A stretch of 60,075 nt of DNA from NCBI GenBank assembly GCA_038205135.1, contig JBBRCF010000005.1:1-60075 (forward strand). The letters are read 5' to 3'. The notes under the pieces are model-generated. The model searched no databases, was not told the origin of the DNA, and was given only the letters and a program-made list of their open reading frames with translations. This stretch comes from UBA9554 sp038205135 (GTDB lineage Bacteria; Pseudomonadota; Alphaproteobacteria; Rhodobacterales; Rhodobacteraceae). Made by a program: the position numbers and the translations under genes. This document shows positions 25,518 through 34,459 of the stretch, in pieces (positions within the stretch are counted from its first letter, which is position 1; each line of letters opens with the position of its first letter).

Positions 25518-26505
25518 GTCGCGCCATCGCCAGTGCGCCCGCGATGATCGCGGCAAATGCGAGAGCCGCCGCCAGTGACAACGTTGGAATGCCCGACAGA
25601 CCCGCTCCCATGGTGCAGCCACCCGCCAGCGTGCCGCCAACGCCCATCAAAGCGGCGCCCGCCATGTAACGGGCGGTCTGACCGGGGCTGTCGAAACTCT
25701 GCCAGGCGAATTCGCGGCGGGCCAGCGCCATTATCGCGGCGCCGGCCAGCGTACCGCCCAACAAACCGACGCCAAAGGTGGCCGGGATCGACGAGGACGC
25801 GATCAGCCAGAACAGCGATTCGGCGGCCGGCAGGGTGAACGACAAGCTTTCCAGCTGCACCGGATCGAATTCGTCCAGCAACACCAACCCCGTGCCGACC
25901 CAAGCCAGCGGCACCAGCGCACCCAACAGCGCGGCCAGCGCCAGCGGCCCGGCGCGGTTGCCGGACCGCAGCGCGATCCACAATGCAACGGCGGCGATCA
26001 CCCCGGTCCAGATCAAAGGCTGTCCCGGCAGGGCGGGCAACGGGGCTGTCACTGCGCCCAGACCCGTGCGCAGCGGCGCCAGTACACCTTTCAACGCGGC
26101 ATGGGCCGTGATTGCGAACACCACCAGCACCAGCACCGCGCGCAGGTTGCCCGACCCGGCCAGTACGGTCAGCCGCGACGCACAGCCGCGTGTCAGCACC
26201 ATGCCCGCGCCGAACATCAGCCCGCCCGTGACGATGGCAAGCCAGGGCAGGTCGGGCGCAAAAAATCGGTGATCGCCGAAACCGATCCAGCCTGCCGCGA
26301 CAGCGGATTGAGTTCCCAGCACAGCGATCGCCAGCGCCATCGCCCAGATGCCGCGGGCCTGCGGGGCATCCGCAGCCACCACCGCGCGGCGCAGACAGAA
26401 CTGCGTGACCTGCGCCAAGGCACCAAATGCCAGCCCGATCAGCACGCCGAACCACACGGCGGCCTGCGGCGCCGTCAGCGTTTCAAAGCCAAAGTCAGCG
26501 AACAT
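25453..26505 (-). CDS. YeeE/YedE family sulfur-compound transporter
   Basis: This 350-residue polytopic membrane protein has the two signature cysteine motifs of the family: TRGCASRLTVLAGSGNLR in the first half and LAGGCTMGAGLSGIPTLS in the second. Such proteins move thiosulfate or sulfane-type sulfur into the cell. ATG 26505 has AGGAGG upstream. The 3' end overlaps the convergent DUF3422 gene by 65 bases. The MBL/rhodanese operon 5 kb away is another possible sulfur module, but no direct link is visible. Confidence 0.9.
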   Translation of the reverse strand: MFADFGFETLTAPQAAVWFGVLIGLAFGALAQVTQFCLRRAVVAADAPQARGIWAMALAIAVLGTQSAVAAGWIGFGDHRFFAPDLPWLAIVTGGLMFGAGMVLTRGCASRLTVLAGSGNLRAVLVLVVFAITAHAALKGVLAPLRTGLGAVTAPLPALPGQPLIWTGVIAAVALWIALRSGNRAGPLALAALLGALVPLAWVGTGLVLLDEFDPVQLESLSFTLPAAESLFWLIASSSIPATFGVGLLGGTLAGAAIMALARREFAWQSFDSPGQTARYMAGAALMGVGGTLAGGCTMGAGLSGIPTLSLAAALAFAAIIAGALAMARLSADVRGPAAQPTTPRRQPAA

Positions 26506-26601
26506 GACGGTGCCTCCTGTCCGAAATCCGGAACTATTCCCCGATCTGCCTTGCGAAAAGACCGGAATCAATGGGCATCAGCCGCGCAATCTTGCTTGGT
26601 A

Positions 26602-26618
26602 TCGGAACGATGTTCCGA
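26602..26618. promoter_or_regulatory. 17-bp palindrome upstream of the YeeE gene
   Basis: TCGGAAC (26602-26608), GAT, GTTCCGA (26612-26618) form a perfect 7-base inverted repeat. It lies about 100 bases upstream of the minus-strand YeeE gene and after the end of the dppC-like gene, so it could be an operator for the transporter. Confidence 0.4.
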
Positions 26619-26670
26619 AAATTGGTCCGGGCAGCATCCCGCGTCCTGACGCGCCGCAGCCGGAACGACA

Positions 26671-26698
26671 GCGGCCCGGAACCGATGGTCCGGGCCGC
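26671..26698 (-). terminator. Strong hairpin after the transporter permease operon
   Basis: GCGGCCCGGAACC (26671-26683) pairs with GGTCCGGGCCGC (26687-26698) over 12 positions with one bulged A. It is about 23 bases after the dppC-like stop on the minus strand. No U-tract follows, so it may stabilise or process the mRNA rather than terminate it. Confidence 0.5.
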
Positions 26699-26720
26699 GA
26701 TCCTGTTCTTATTCCGGCGA

Positions 26721-27623
26721 TTACCGTCCGCGGATCCGCGGATCCAGCGCATCGCGCAGCCCGTCACCCAGATAGTTGACCGACAACACCGTCAGTGAAA
26801 TCGCGACGCCGGGCCAGATCACGCGCGCTGGATACTGTTGCATGTAGTCCACCGCATCGAACAGCAACCGTCCCCAGGTCGGAAAGTCCGGCGGAAACCC
26901 GAGGCCAAGGAACGACAGCGCTGATTCGGTAATGATCGCGGCGGCGATGCCCAGCGTGGCCGACACCATGATGGGCGACACGACGTTGGGCAGGATGTGG
27001 CGCAGGATCATCTTGAAATCATCGGTGCCGATCGACCGCGCCGCCAGCACGAATTCGCGTTCTTTCAGCGCCAGCACCGACCCGCGCACGATCCGTGCGG
27101 TGGCCATCCATGATGTGACGCCAATCGCCCCCACGATCAGGATGAAGGTACCACGTTCCGGGCCCAAGGCCCCCGACAGCGGTTCACGAAACAGCGTCAC
27201 CATGACCAGCAGCAGGGGCAACAGCGGCAGCGACTGGAACACCTCGGTCAGACGCATCAGCGGCCAATCCAACCGCCGGAAATAGCCGGCCAGAAGCCCC
27301 ATCGTGGACCCCAGCGTGATCGCCAGCGACATCGCGGTCAGGCCCACGGAAATCGAAACGCGGCCGCCTGCCATCATGCGCGCCAGCATATCGCGGCCCA
27401 ATTGGTCGGTGCCAAAGGGATATTGCAGCGACGGCGGCTGGTTGCGCGCGCGGATGTTCACAAAGGTGGGGTCGATGGTCCAGAACAACGGTCCCAGAAA
27501 CACCGTCGCCACGATGGTCAGGAACACCACGGCCCCGACCAATGCCCCGCGATGGGTCTTGAACTGATCCCAGATGTCGCGCCACTGGCTGCGGGACGGT
27601 GCGGATGCGACAGCGTCAGTCAT
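26721..27623 (-). CDS. ABC transporter permease, DppC/OppC type
   Basis: This inner-membrane permease is the second of the peptide/opine/nickel-type importer. The 300-residue protein has the N-terminal OppC domain (ALVGAVVFLTIVATVFLGPL), the conserved YPFGTDQLGRDMLARMMAGG, and the EAA-type loop EREFVLAARSIGTDDFKMIL that docks to the ATPase. The start overlaps the dppB-like stop by eight bases. A C-terminal GDGLRDALDPRIRGR is typical of the family. It is the third and last gene of the minus-strand transport operon. Confidence 0.93.
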   Translation of the reverse strand: MTDAVASAPSRSQWRDIWDQFKTHRGALVGAVVFLTIVATVFLGPLFWTIDPTFVNIRARNQPPSLQYPFGTDQLGRDMLARMMAGGRVSISVGLTAMSLAITLGSTMGLLAGYFRRLDWPLMRLTEVFQSLPLLPLLLVMVTLFREPLSGALGPERGTFILIVGAIGVTSWMATARIVRGSVLALKEREFVLAARSIGTDDFKMILRHILPNVVSPIMVSATLGIAAAIITESALSFLGLGFPPDFPTWGRLLFDAVDYMQQYPARVIWPGVAISLTVLSVNYLGDGLRDALDPRIRGR

Positions 27624-28653
27624 AGCGGATCCTTGGATCGATGATGCCATACAGCACGTCTGCGATCAGGTTGAACACCACGATCAGCAGCGCGAAGATG
27701 AAGGTCAGGGTCTGCACCATGGGCAGGTCATTGGCCTCGATGGCGCCGATCAGCAACTGACCCAGACCGTTCACCTTGAACACCTGTTCGGTGATGATCG
27801 CGCCGCCGAAAACCTGCGGCACGCCAAGTGCGATGACCGTCACGACCGGGATCATCGAGTTTCGCAACACATGGCTAAGCACCACCGACCGTTCCGACAG
27901 CCCCTTGGACCGCGCGGTGCGGACATAATCCTGACCGAGGTTGTCCAGCATCGAGGATCGCATGAACCGGCTGATCTGGGCGGCGTTGAACAGCGCCAGC
28001 ACTGTGACCGGCATCACCATCTGGCGTACCTGCATCAGGAAACTGTCCCATGAATTGACCACCAGCGTGGTGTCATAGATCGACGGGAACCAGCCCAGTT
28101 CGACCGAAAAGATCACGATCAGCAGCACACCTGTGAAAAACGTCGGCACCGAAAACCCGACCATCGAAACAAAGGTGCCGACCTGATCGAACACCGAATA
28201 TTGTCGATAGGCGGAATAGATGCCAATGGGCAGCGCGATCATCACGCCGAACAGATAGCCCATGCCGACCACCCACATCGTCTGTGGCAGGCGCTGGACC
28301 ACGATGTCCATCACCGGCGACCGGGTCTGCCACGACAGCACGCGCAGCTGGCCATTGTACAACGACGTGTCGGGCAGCCAGCCGAACAGGCGGCTTTGAG
28401 AGGTCAGGTAGTCGATCATCACCGACGGTTCGACCACAAAAAACTGCCACACCCATTTGACGTAGCGGATATGCAGCGGCTCGCCCAGTCCAAGGGCAAG
28501 GCGCATCTTTTCCTTGACCTCCGGAGGTACGGTCAGGGGGACCTGCGCCATCGGATCGCCCGGGGCCAATTCCAGCAGCAGGAAAATGATCAGACTGATG
28601 ACCAGAAGCGTCGGGATCGCAAGAAACAGTCGTCGAATGATGAACGTCAGCAT
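27616..28653 (-). CDS. ABC transporter permease, DppB/OppB type
   Basis: The 345-residue permease starts MLTFIIRRLFLAIPTLLVIS, the usual first helix of DppB/OppB proteins. The long first periplasmic loop follows and then the EAA loop DYVRTARSKGLSERSVVL, ending DVLYGIIDPRIRYD. It pairs with the DppC-like subunit encoded immediately downstream with overlapping ends. A perfect 10-base hairpin separates it from the upstream binding-protein gene. Confidence 0.94.
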   Translation of the reverse strand: MLTFIIRRLFLAIPTLLVISLIIFLLLELAPGDPMAQVPLTVPPEVKEKMRLALGLGEPLHIRYVKWVWQFFVVEPSVMIDYLTSQSRLFGWLPDTSLYNGQLRVLSWQTRSPVMDIVVQRLPQTMWVVGMGYLFGVMIALPIGIYSAYRQYSVFDQVGTFVSMVGFSVPTFFTGVLLIVIFSVELGWFPSIYDTTLVVNSWDSFLMQVRQMVMPVTVLALFNAAQISRFMRSSMLDNLGQDYVRTARSKGLSERSVVLSHVLRNSMIPVVTVIALGVPQVFGGAIITEQVFKVNGLGQLLIGAIEANDLPMVQTLTFIFALLIVVFNLIADVLYGIIDPRIRYD

Positions 28654-28689
28654 CGGCGCCTTTGGTCATATGTCGGGGTTGCGGGGAAA

Positions 28690-28714
28690 CAGGGCGGGGA
28701 TGACCCCCGCCCTG
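28690..28714 (-). terminator. Intercistronic hairpin between binding protein and permease genes
   Basis: CAGGGCGGGG (28690-28699) and CCCCGCCCTG (28705-28714) form a perfect 10-pair stem with a 5-base loop and no T-tract. It lies between the dppA-like stop and dppB-like start on the minus strand. Such hairpins commonly keep binding-protein mRNA more abundant than permease mRNA. Confidence 0.65.
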
Positions 28715-28737
28715 ATACGGATTGCGTCAGGTACGGA

Positions 28738-30438
28738 TTACTTGATCCGGTACCAGTCGGCGACGTTCCACAGTTCCGCATCCCAAGTGTTCAGGATGAA
28801 CCCGCCCAACGTGCTGGCCACGCCGGTGACACGGCCGCGATCCACCAGCGGGATGATCATGTGGCTGTCATTGGTGATCATGTTGTTCAGTTGCTTGACG
28901 ATTTCGGCACGGGCGGCCAGGTCGCCGGTCTTGCCCAGTTCGGCAACAAGCGCGTCGTATTCCGGGATACAGATACGGGCGATGTTTTCACCCTGCCACT
29001 GCGATTCGGGGCGCGGGATCTTGTCGCAGGTCTGACCTGCCATGTAGGCTTCGGGGTCGGTGCCGTCGAAGTTGTTGGCGTACATCTGCACGTCGGCATA
29101 GAATTTCTGGAAGGTGTCGGGCGAACCGGGGTCACCACCAAAGAACACCGACGCCGACACGTTGCGCAGTTCAACCTCGAACCCGAGCTCTTCCCACCAC
29201 TGCTTGATCAGAGCCTGGAAATCCTGACGCACGGCGTTTGTCGACGTCTGGAAAACCATCTTCAGACGCAGGTCGCCCTTGGCGCGCACGCCATCGGCAC
29301 CGCGCACATAGCCCGCGTCATCCAACAGCTTGTTGGCAGCGGCCATGTCCTGGGTCTGGCATTCGGTACGGCCCGACACGTAGATCGCGGGGGCAGGGAC
29401 CAGATCGCAGGTCGGACGACCGGCCTGACCATAGCCGATTTCCACCAGCAACGGACGGTCGATGGCCAGCGACAGCGCCTTGCGCACGTTCACATCCGAC
29501 AGGAACGGATGGGGATGCTTGGCGGTGGACCGTTCGCCCTCGGGCAGCGACGGATCGGCGTTATACGCGTTCACCATGATGCGTTCGACCAACGAGCCAA
29601 AGCCCGAACGGGCCTCGCCCTTGCCGCCCTTGGCCATGTTGGCCAGCACGTCAGGCGCCAATTGCAGGTTCCAGGCCAGATCGAATTCGCCGGTTTCCAA
29701 CACCGAACGCCCGGCGGCTGCCGCATCGCCGCCGCCCTTCAGGGTCATGGTGGCGAAGGCGGGCTTGGCCGGATCGCGGAAGTTCGGGTTGGCCTCGTAG
29801 GAAATCACGTCATTCGGACGGAATTCCGTCACACGGAACGGGCCGGTGCCGATGGGACCAAAGTTTGCCGCGGTGCATTCAGGAGCTTTCGCGCCCAGAC
29901 ATTCGGCGAACTGTGCCTTCTGGATGACCGGAGCCTGCGCACCCATGAACGGGCCATAGGGGTTCGGTTTGGCGTCCTTGAAGCTGACCTTGACGGTCAG
30001 GTCGTCGATGGCCTCGACCTTGTCCACGCCTTCGAATTTCGCCGACTGTGCGCAGCCGCCTTCAGGATGCATGCAATACTCGGCGGTGAACACCACGTCA
30101 GCGGCGGTCAGCGGCGTGCCATCCGACCACAGCAGGCCGGGCTTCAGTTTCCAGGTGATGCTTTTCAAATCTGCAGCCACGCCGCCATTCGCTACCGTCG
30201 GGATTTCGGTTGCCAGATAGGGCACCAACGCGCCGGTTTCGTCATAGCGGCCCAGCGGTTCGATGACCACCGAGGACGCTTCGAGGTCCTTGGTGCCGCC
30301 CGAAAGGTAGGGGTTGAGGATCGACGGCGCCTGCCAGTAGATCACGTTCACGTGGCCCGACGAACCACGCTCTGCGAAGGCCGCGGGGGCAAAGGCGAAA
30401 CTCGCCGCGGCACCCAGCATCAAAGCTTTGAATTTCAT
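28738..30438 (-). CDS. ABC transporter substrate-binding protein, family 5 (peptide/opine type)
   Basis: The 566-residue periplasmic protein has a 22-residue signal peptide (MKFKALMLGAAASFAFAPAA). The SBP family 5 fold shows in VVIEPLGRYDETG, LLWSDGTPLTAADVVFTAEY, GPIGTGPFRVTEF and VRKALSLAIDRPLLVEIGYG. Family members bind peptides, opines, nickel complexes or other medium-sized solutes. The ATG at 30438 has GGAGAG upstream. It heads the minus-strand permease operon and is divergent from the ATPase gene. Confidence 0.94.
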   Translation of the reverse strand: MKFKALMLGAAASFAFAPAAFAERGSSGHVNVIYWQAPSILNPYLSGGTKDLEASSVVIEPLGRYDETGALVPYLATEIPTVANGGVAADLKSITWKLKPGLLWSDGTPLTAADVVFTAEYCMHPEGGCAQSAKFEGVDKVEAIDDLTVKVSFKDAKPNPYGPFMGAQAPVIQKAQFAECLGAKAPECTAANFGPIGTGPFRVTEFRPNDVISYEANPNFRDPAKPAFATMTLKGGGDAAAAGRSVLETGEFDLAWNLQLAPDVLANMAKGGKGEARSGFGSLVERIMVNAYNADPSLPEGERSTAKHPHPFLSDVNVRKALSLAIDRPLLVEIGYGQAGRPTCDLVPAPAIYVSGRTECQTQDMAAANKLLDDAGYVRGADGVRAKGDLRLKMVFQTSTNAVRQDFQALIKQWWEELGFEVELRNVSASVFFGGDPGSPDTFQKFYADVQMYANNFDGTDPEAYMAGQTCDKIPRPESQWQGENIARICIPEYDALVAELGKTGDLAARAEIVKQLNNMITNDSHMIIPLVDRGRVTGVASTLGGFILNTWDAELWNVADWYRIK

Positions 30439-30734
30439 ACTTCTCTCCTTGTTGGACACGGCCTTGATTCTGGCGTGCCTCTGGTGGCCCCGCGCGCTTT
30501 GATGTCGCGGTTGATGCGGCATCCTCATCCGGCCTTGCGGGTTACGCAAGACCCTCGCGCGGTGTTGCCCAGATTTCCGGCAAAACCGCCGGCGCGCAAT
30601 GGTGAATTTTGTGGCATTGCATCAGGTAGGCGCAGGTACGGACCGCAGGGTCATGGTTCGAAGCGTTTGACACTGCCCCGTTACGCCCCCTAGCCTGCGA
30701 TGATGAAATAACATGCAACGCCTTGGGGGCAGCC
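30439..30734. other. Divergent promoter region of the transport locus
   Basis: This 296-base gap separates the two divergent arms of the locus. I see no gene in it. On the plus strand a TTGACA at 30667-30672, 18 bases, then TAGCCT at 30691-30696 makes a plausible promoter for the ATPase operon. Confidence 0.55.
30667..30696 (+). promoter_or_regulatory. Putative sigma-70-type promoter of the ATPase-amidohydrolase operon
   Basis: A perfect -35 TTGACA (30667-30672) is followed after 18 bases by TAGCCT (30691-30696), a weak -10. Predicted transcription would start about 30 bases before the ATG at 30735. Confidence 0.4.
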
Positions 30735-32579
30735 ATGCTGGACCACTCTGAAACCCGCCCGCCCGAACGCCCTATCGCCCGCATTGAAAACCTGCGCGTT
30801 GAATTCGAAACGAAATCGGGCACGGTGGTGGGAGTCGAAGATGTGTCGTTTACCATCAACCCCGGCGAAACCGTGGCCGTGGTGGGCGAATCCGGGTCCG
30901 GCAAATCGGTGTCGTCGCTGTCGCTGATGCGGCTGGTCGAATTCGGCGGCGGCAAGATCACCGGCGGCAAGCTGATCTTTGATCGCAAATCGGGCGGCGA
31001 GATCGATCTGGCACAGACCGAACAGGGGCTGATGCGTACGATTCGCGGCAATGAGATCGGCATGATCTTTCAGGAACCGATGACGGCGCTGAACCCGGTG
31101 TTCACTGTCGGCCGGCAGTTGACCGAAGGCCTGCGGGTTCATCGTGGTCTGTCCCGCAGCGAAGCCGAGGCCAAGGCGCTGGATTTGCTAAAGGAAGTCC
31201 GCATTCCCGAACCTGCGCGGCGGCTGCAGCAATACCCGCACGAACTGTCCGGCGGGATGCGGCAGCGCGTGGTGATCGCCATGGCGCTGGCCTGCGAACC
31301 GCGCCTGTTGATCGCGGATGAACCCACCACCGCACTGGACGTGACGATTCAGGCCGAGATTCTGGCGCTGATCGACCGGCTGAAACGCGAAACCGGCACG
31401 GCGGTGATGTTCATCACCCATGACATGGCCGTGGTGGCGCAGATGGCCGACCGCGTGGTGGTGATGTATCGCGGCCGCAAGGTCGAAGAAGGCCCGGTGG
31501 AACAGATTTTCGCCAACCCGCAGCATGATTACACCAAGGCGCTGCTGGCCGCGGTGCCGAAACTGGGCGAAATGACCGGCAAGCCGTTGCCCGAACCGAT
31601 GCGCCTGCTGGGCCAGCGGCAGGATCAGATCAAGCCGATCCCCGGCGGCGACGACGTGCTGCTGGAGGTCAAGGGCCTGACCACGCGGTTTCCGGTGCGC
31701 GGCGGGCTGTTGCGCCGCCTGATCGCCAATGTGCATGCGGTCGAAGACGTGTCGTTCACCCTGAAAAAGGGTCGCACGCTATCTTTGGTCGGCGAATCAG
31801 GGTGTGGCAAATCCTCGGCGGGGCGGTCGCTGCTGCGGTTGGTCGAACCGCTGTCGGGGTCGGTTATCCTGGAAGGCAAGGACATTATCGCGCTGGACGC
31901 CACCGGTCTGCGTGAAGCGCGCCGCGACATGCAGATGATTTTCCAGGACCCGTTTGCCAGCCTGAACCCGCAGATGAAACTGATCGATCAGGTCGCGGAA
32001 CCGATGTGGAATTTCGGCACTCTGACGGGGCAGGCGTTGCAGACTCGGGTGGAAATGCTGTTCGACCGGGTCGAACTGCCGCGCAGCTATCTGAGTCGGT
32101 TTCCGCATGAGCTGTCCGGCGGGCAACGGCAGCGGGTGGCGATCGCCCGCGCACTGGCGTTGAACCCGAAACTGATCGTGGCGGATGAAAGCGTATCCGC
32201 GCTGGATGTGTCGGTACAGGCGCAGGTGTTGAACCTGATGATGGAACTGCAGGCGGACCTTGGCCTGTCGTTCCTGTTCATCAGTCATGACATGGCGGTG
32301 GTGGAACGGGTCAGCCATGATGTGGCGGTGATGTATCTGGGCCGGATCGTCGAAATCGGATCGCGGCAGGCGGTGTTCGAAAACCCGCAGCACCCCTATA
32401 CCAAGGCGTTGATGAAGGCGGTCCCCATCGCCGACCCGACCCGGCGCAAATCGGAAAAAGACCTGAACTTCAAACCGATTCCGTCGCCGATCCGGCCTGT
32501 GGGCTATGTCGCCGAAAAATCGGTCTATCAGACGGTGGCCCCCGGTCATCTGGTGCTGACCACCGACAGCGGGTATTGA
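30735..32579 (+). CDS. Fused double ABC ATPase (DppD-DppF type)
   Basis: The 614-residue protein has two complete nucleotide-binding domains. The first has Walker A GESGSGKS at 51-58, signature LSGGMRQRV and Walker B LLIADEPTTALD. The second has Walker A GESGCGKS near 353-360, signature LSGGQRQRV and LIVADESVSALD (Glu then Ser, still usable). Each domain ends in an oligopeptide-transporter C-terminal extension. It energises the divergently encoded permeases. ATG 30735 follows GGGGG by five bases. Confidence 0.95.
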   Translation: MLDHSETRPPERPIARIENLRVEFETKSGTVVGVEDVSFTINPGETVAVVGESGSGKSVSSLSLMRLVEFGGGKITGGKLIFDRKSGGEIDLAQTEQGLMRTIRGNEIGMIFQEPMTALNPVFTVGRQLTEGLRVHRGLSRSEAEAKALDLLKEVRIPEPARRLQQYPHELSGGMRQRVVIAMALACEPRLLIADEPTTALDVTIQAEILALIDRLKRETGTAVMFITHDMAVVAQMADRVVVMYRGRKVEEGPVEQIFANPQHDYTKALLAAVPKLGEMTGKPLPEPMRLLGQRQDQIKPIPGGDDVLLEVKGLTTRFPVRGGLLRRLIANVHAVEDVSFTLKKGRTLSLVGESGCGKSSAGRSLLRLVEPLSGSVILEGKDIIALDATGLREARRDMQMIFQDPFASLNPQMKLIDQVAEPMWNFGTLTGQALQTRVEMLFDRVELPRSYLSRFPHELSGGQRQRVAIARALALNPKLIVADESVSALDVSVQAQVLNLMMELQADLGLSFLFISHDMAVVERVSHDVAVMYLGRIVEIGSRQAVFENPQHPYTKALMKAVPIADPTRRKSEKDLNFKPIPSPIRPVGYVAEKSVYQTVAPGHLVLTTDSGY

Positions 32580-32603
32580 CGCGCCGTGCAAGCCGTTGAT
32601 CCT

Positions 32604-33302
32604 ATGCGGAGATCTGTTCTGATCACTGGCGGTGCCCGTGGTATCGGCGCGGGTATCGTGGCCGATTTGCGCCATGATCATGATGTGACGGTGCATTACA
32701 ATACGACAGCGCCCGATCCGGCAACAGCGGCGACCTGCGCGCTGGTGCAGGGCGATCTGTGTGACCCGGCGACGCCCGCGCGCGCGGTCGATGCCGCGAT
32801 TGCGCGCTTTGGCCGGCTGGACGTGATCGTGCACAACGCAGGCGATGTCACGGCCTCGCCGATGAACAGCTGTGATCCCGCCGCGTGGCGCAGGATGTTC
32901 GAGGTCAATCTGTTCGCCGCACAAGCGCTGTTGGCGGCGGCGTTGCCGCATCTGGGGCCGGGCGCGGTGATGGTCTGCCTGTCGTCGGTCAACGCCCGCC
33001 TGCCGCCACGCGGGGCGGCGATGTACGGCGCCAGCAAGGCGGCGCTGGAATTATGGGTGCGCGGCGCGGCCAAGGAACTGGGGCCGCAGGGCATCCGCAT
33101 CAATGCCGTGGCACCGGGCCCGATTGACGTGCCGGACGCCGCGCGCGACGATGCGTTGAAACAGGCTTTCGTCGATCTGACCGCACTGGGGCGTATGGGC
33201 ACGCCGCAGGATATTGCGGGTGCCGTGCGGTTCCTGATCGGTGATCAGGCGGCTTTCATTACCGGCGACGTGCTGACTGTTTCAGGAGGATACCGACTAT
33301 GA
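32604..33302 (+). CDS. SDR-family oxidoreductase in the amidohydrolase operon
   Basis: This classical SDR of about 232 residues shows GGARGIGAGIV near the start, VIVHNAGDVTASP, catalytic LSSVNA and YGASK, and a C-terminal ITGDVLTVSGGYRL. NAD(P)(H)-dependent; substrate unknown. A GTG at 32586 is an alternative start that would add six residues; neither has a good ribosome site. The stop overlaps the next start (ATGA), so it belongs to the ATPase-deacetylase operon. Confidence 0.88.
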   Translation: MRRSVLITGGARGIGAGIVADLRHDHDVTVHYNTTAPDPATAATCALVQGDLCDPATPARAVDAAIARFGRLDVIVHNAGDVTASPMNSCDPAAWRRMFEVNLFAAQALLAAALPHLGPGAVMVCLSSVNARLPPRGAAMYGASKAALELWVRGAAKELGPQGIRINAVAPGPIDVPDAARDDALKQAFVDLTALGRMGTPQDIAGAVRFLIGDQAAFITGDVLTVSGGYRL

Positions 33303-34459
33303 CCATCCATCTGTCCCCACTGGACCTGATGACCAAGCTGATTTCGTTTCCGACGGTCAGCCGTGACACCAACCTGCCGCTGGTGGATTGGGTGCAGGAT
33401 TATCTGGATGGCCACGGCATCCGCACCCATCGCTGGCCCGACCCGAAACAGCCGCACAAGGCCGCGCTGATAGCCCATGCGGGGCCGGATGTTGCGGGCG
33501 GGCTGGTGTTGTCGGGACATACCGATGTGGTGCCCGTCGATGGCCAACCCTGGACGTCTGACCCCTGGACCGTCACCGAACGCGACGGCAAATACTATGG
33601 CCGTGGCACCTGCGACATGAAGGGTTTCGATGCCCTTGCGATCTGGGCCACGGTCGAGGCGCACAAGCGCGGCGTGGCGCGGCCCCTGCAACTGGCACTG
33701 TCGTTCGACGAAGAGGTGGGCTGCACCGGTGCACCGCCGATGATCGACGAAATGCTGCGCATGTTCCCCAAGGCGGCATCGGTCATCGTGGGCGAGCCGT
33801 CGATGATGGCGGCTGTCACGGGGCACAAAGGTGGGCAGGGGTTCATGCTGGATGTCTGGGGGTTCGAGGTGCATTCCTCGATCGCCTATCAGGGCGTTTC
33901 GGCGATTATGGAAGGCGCGCGGCTGATCCAGTGGGCCAACGAGGTGAACGCGGCCAGCGCCGCCGCCACCCCAACCGATATCGCCGCGATGTTCGATCCG
34001 CCCTATACCACGCTGCACACCGGTACGATCCAAGGCGGCACGGCGGCAAACATCACCGCGAAACATTGCCGGTTCGATCTTGGTTGGCGCGCGGTGCCGT
34101 CGGATGACACCTCCGTGTGGCGCGACCGCGTGCTGGCCGAAATCCGCAAGGTGGAGGCCGGTATGCAAGCGGTCCGCCCCGAGGCGCGGATCGACGTGCA
34201 GGAACGATTCGCCGTGCCGGGCCTGCGGCCCGAGGCCGATGGCCCCGCCGAGGCGCTGGTGCGCGCGATCACCGGTGACAATGGCATGCACGTCGTCAGC
34301 TATGGCACCGAGGCCGGACAGTTTCAGGACAAGGGCTATTCCGCCGTGGTCTGCGGCCCGGGCGATATCGCGCAGGCGCATCAGCCGGACGAATACATCA
34401 CTGTCGCGCAATTCACCGAAGGCCACGCCTTCATGCAGCGGCTGCTGGCCAGACTGTGA
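33299..34459 (+). CDS. ArgE-type M20 deacetylase (acetylornithine deacetylase-like)
   Basis: The 386-residue enzyme has the M20A metal motifs LSGHTDVVPVDGQPW, GRGTCDMKGFDALAIWA and FDEEVGCTGAP, and a dimerisation domain in the middle. ArgE enzymes remove acetyl groups from N-acetyl-ornithine and related N-acyl amino acids. Placement in a transport/amidohydrolase operon, rather than with arginine genes, suggests catabolism of imported N-acyl amino acids. The start overlaps the SDR stop (ATGA) and the stop overlaps the next start (GTGA). Confidence 0.88.
   Translation: MTIHLSPLDLMTKLISFPTVSRDTNLPLVDWVQDYLDGHGIRTHRWPDPKQPHKAALIAHAGPDVAGGLVLSGHTDVVPVDGQPWTSDPWTVTERDGKYYGRGTCDMKGFDALAIWATVEAHKRGVARPLQLALSFDEEVGCTGAPPMIDEMLRMFPKAASVIVGEPSMMAAVTGHKGGQGFMLDVWGFEVHSSIAYQGVSAIMEGARLIQWANEVNAASAAATPTDIAAMFDPPYTTLHTGTIQGGTAANITAKHCRFDLGWRAVPSDDTSVWRDRVLAEIRKVEAGMQAVRPEARIDVQERFAVPGLRPEADGPAEALVRAITGDNGMHVVSYGTEAGQFQDKGYSAVVCGPGDIAQAHQPDEYITVAQFTEGHAFMQRLLARL

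Noticed and set aside
28201..30693. 830-residue open frame opposite the binding-protein and permease genes
   Set aside because: Low-complexity His/Arg-rich antisense translation of clear ABC transporter genes.
32160..32215. Possible loss of the catalytic glutamate in the second ATPase domain
   Set aside because: The Walker B region reads ADESVSALD with the Glu present; only the usual Pro is Ser, which other functional double ATPases of this type also show.
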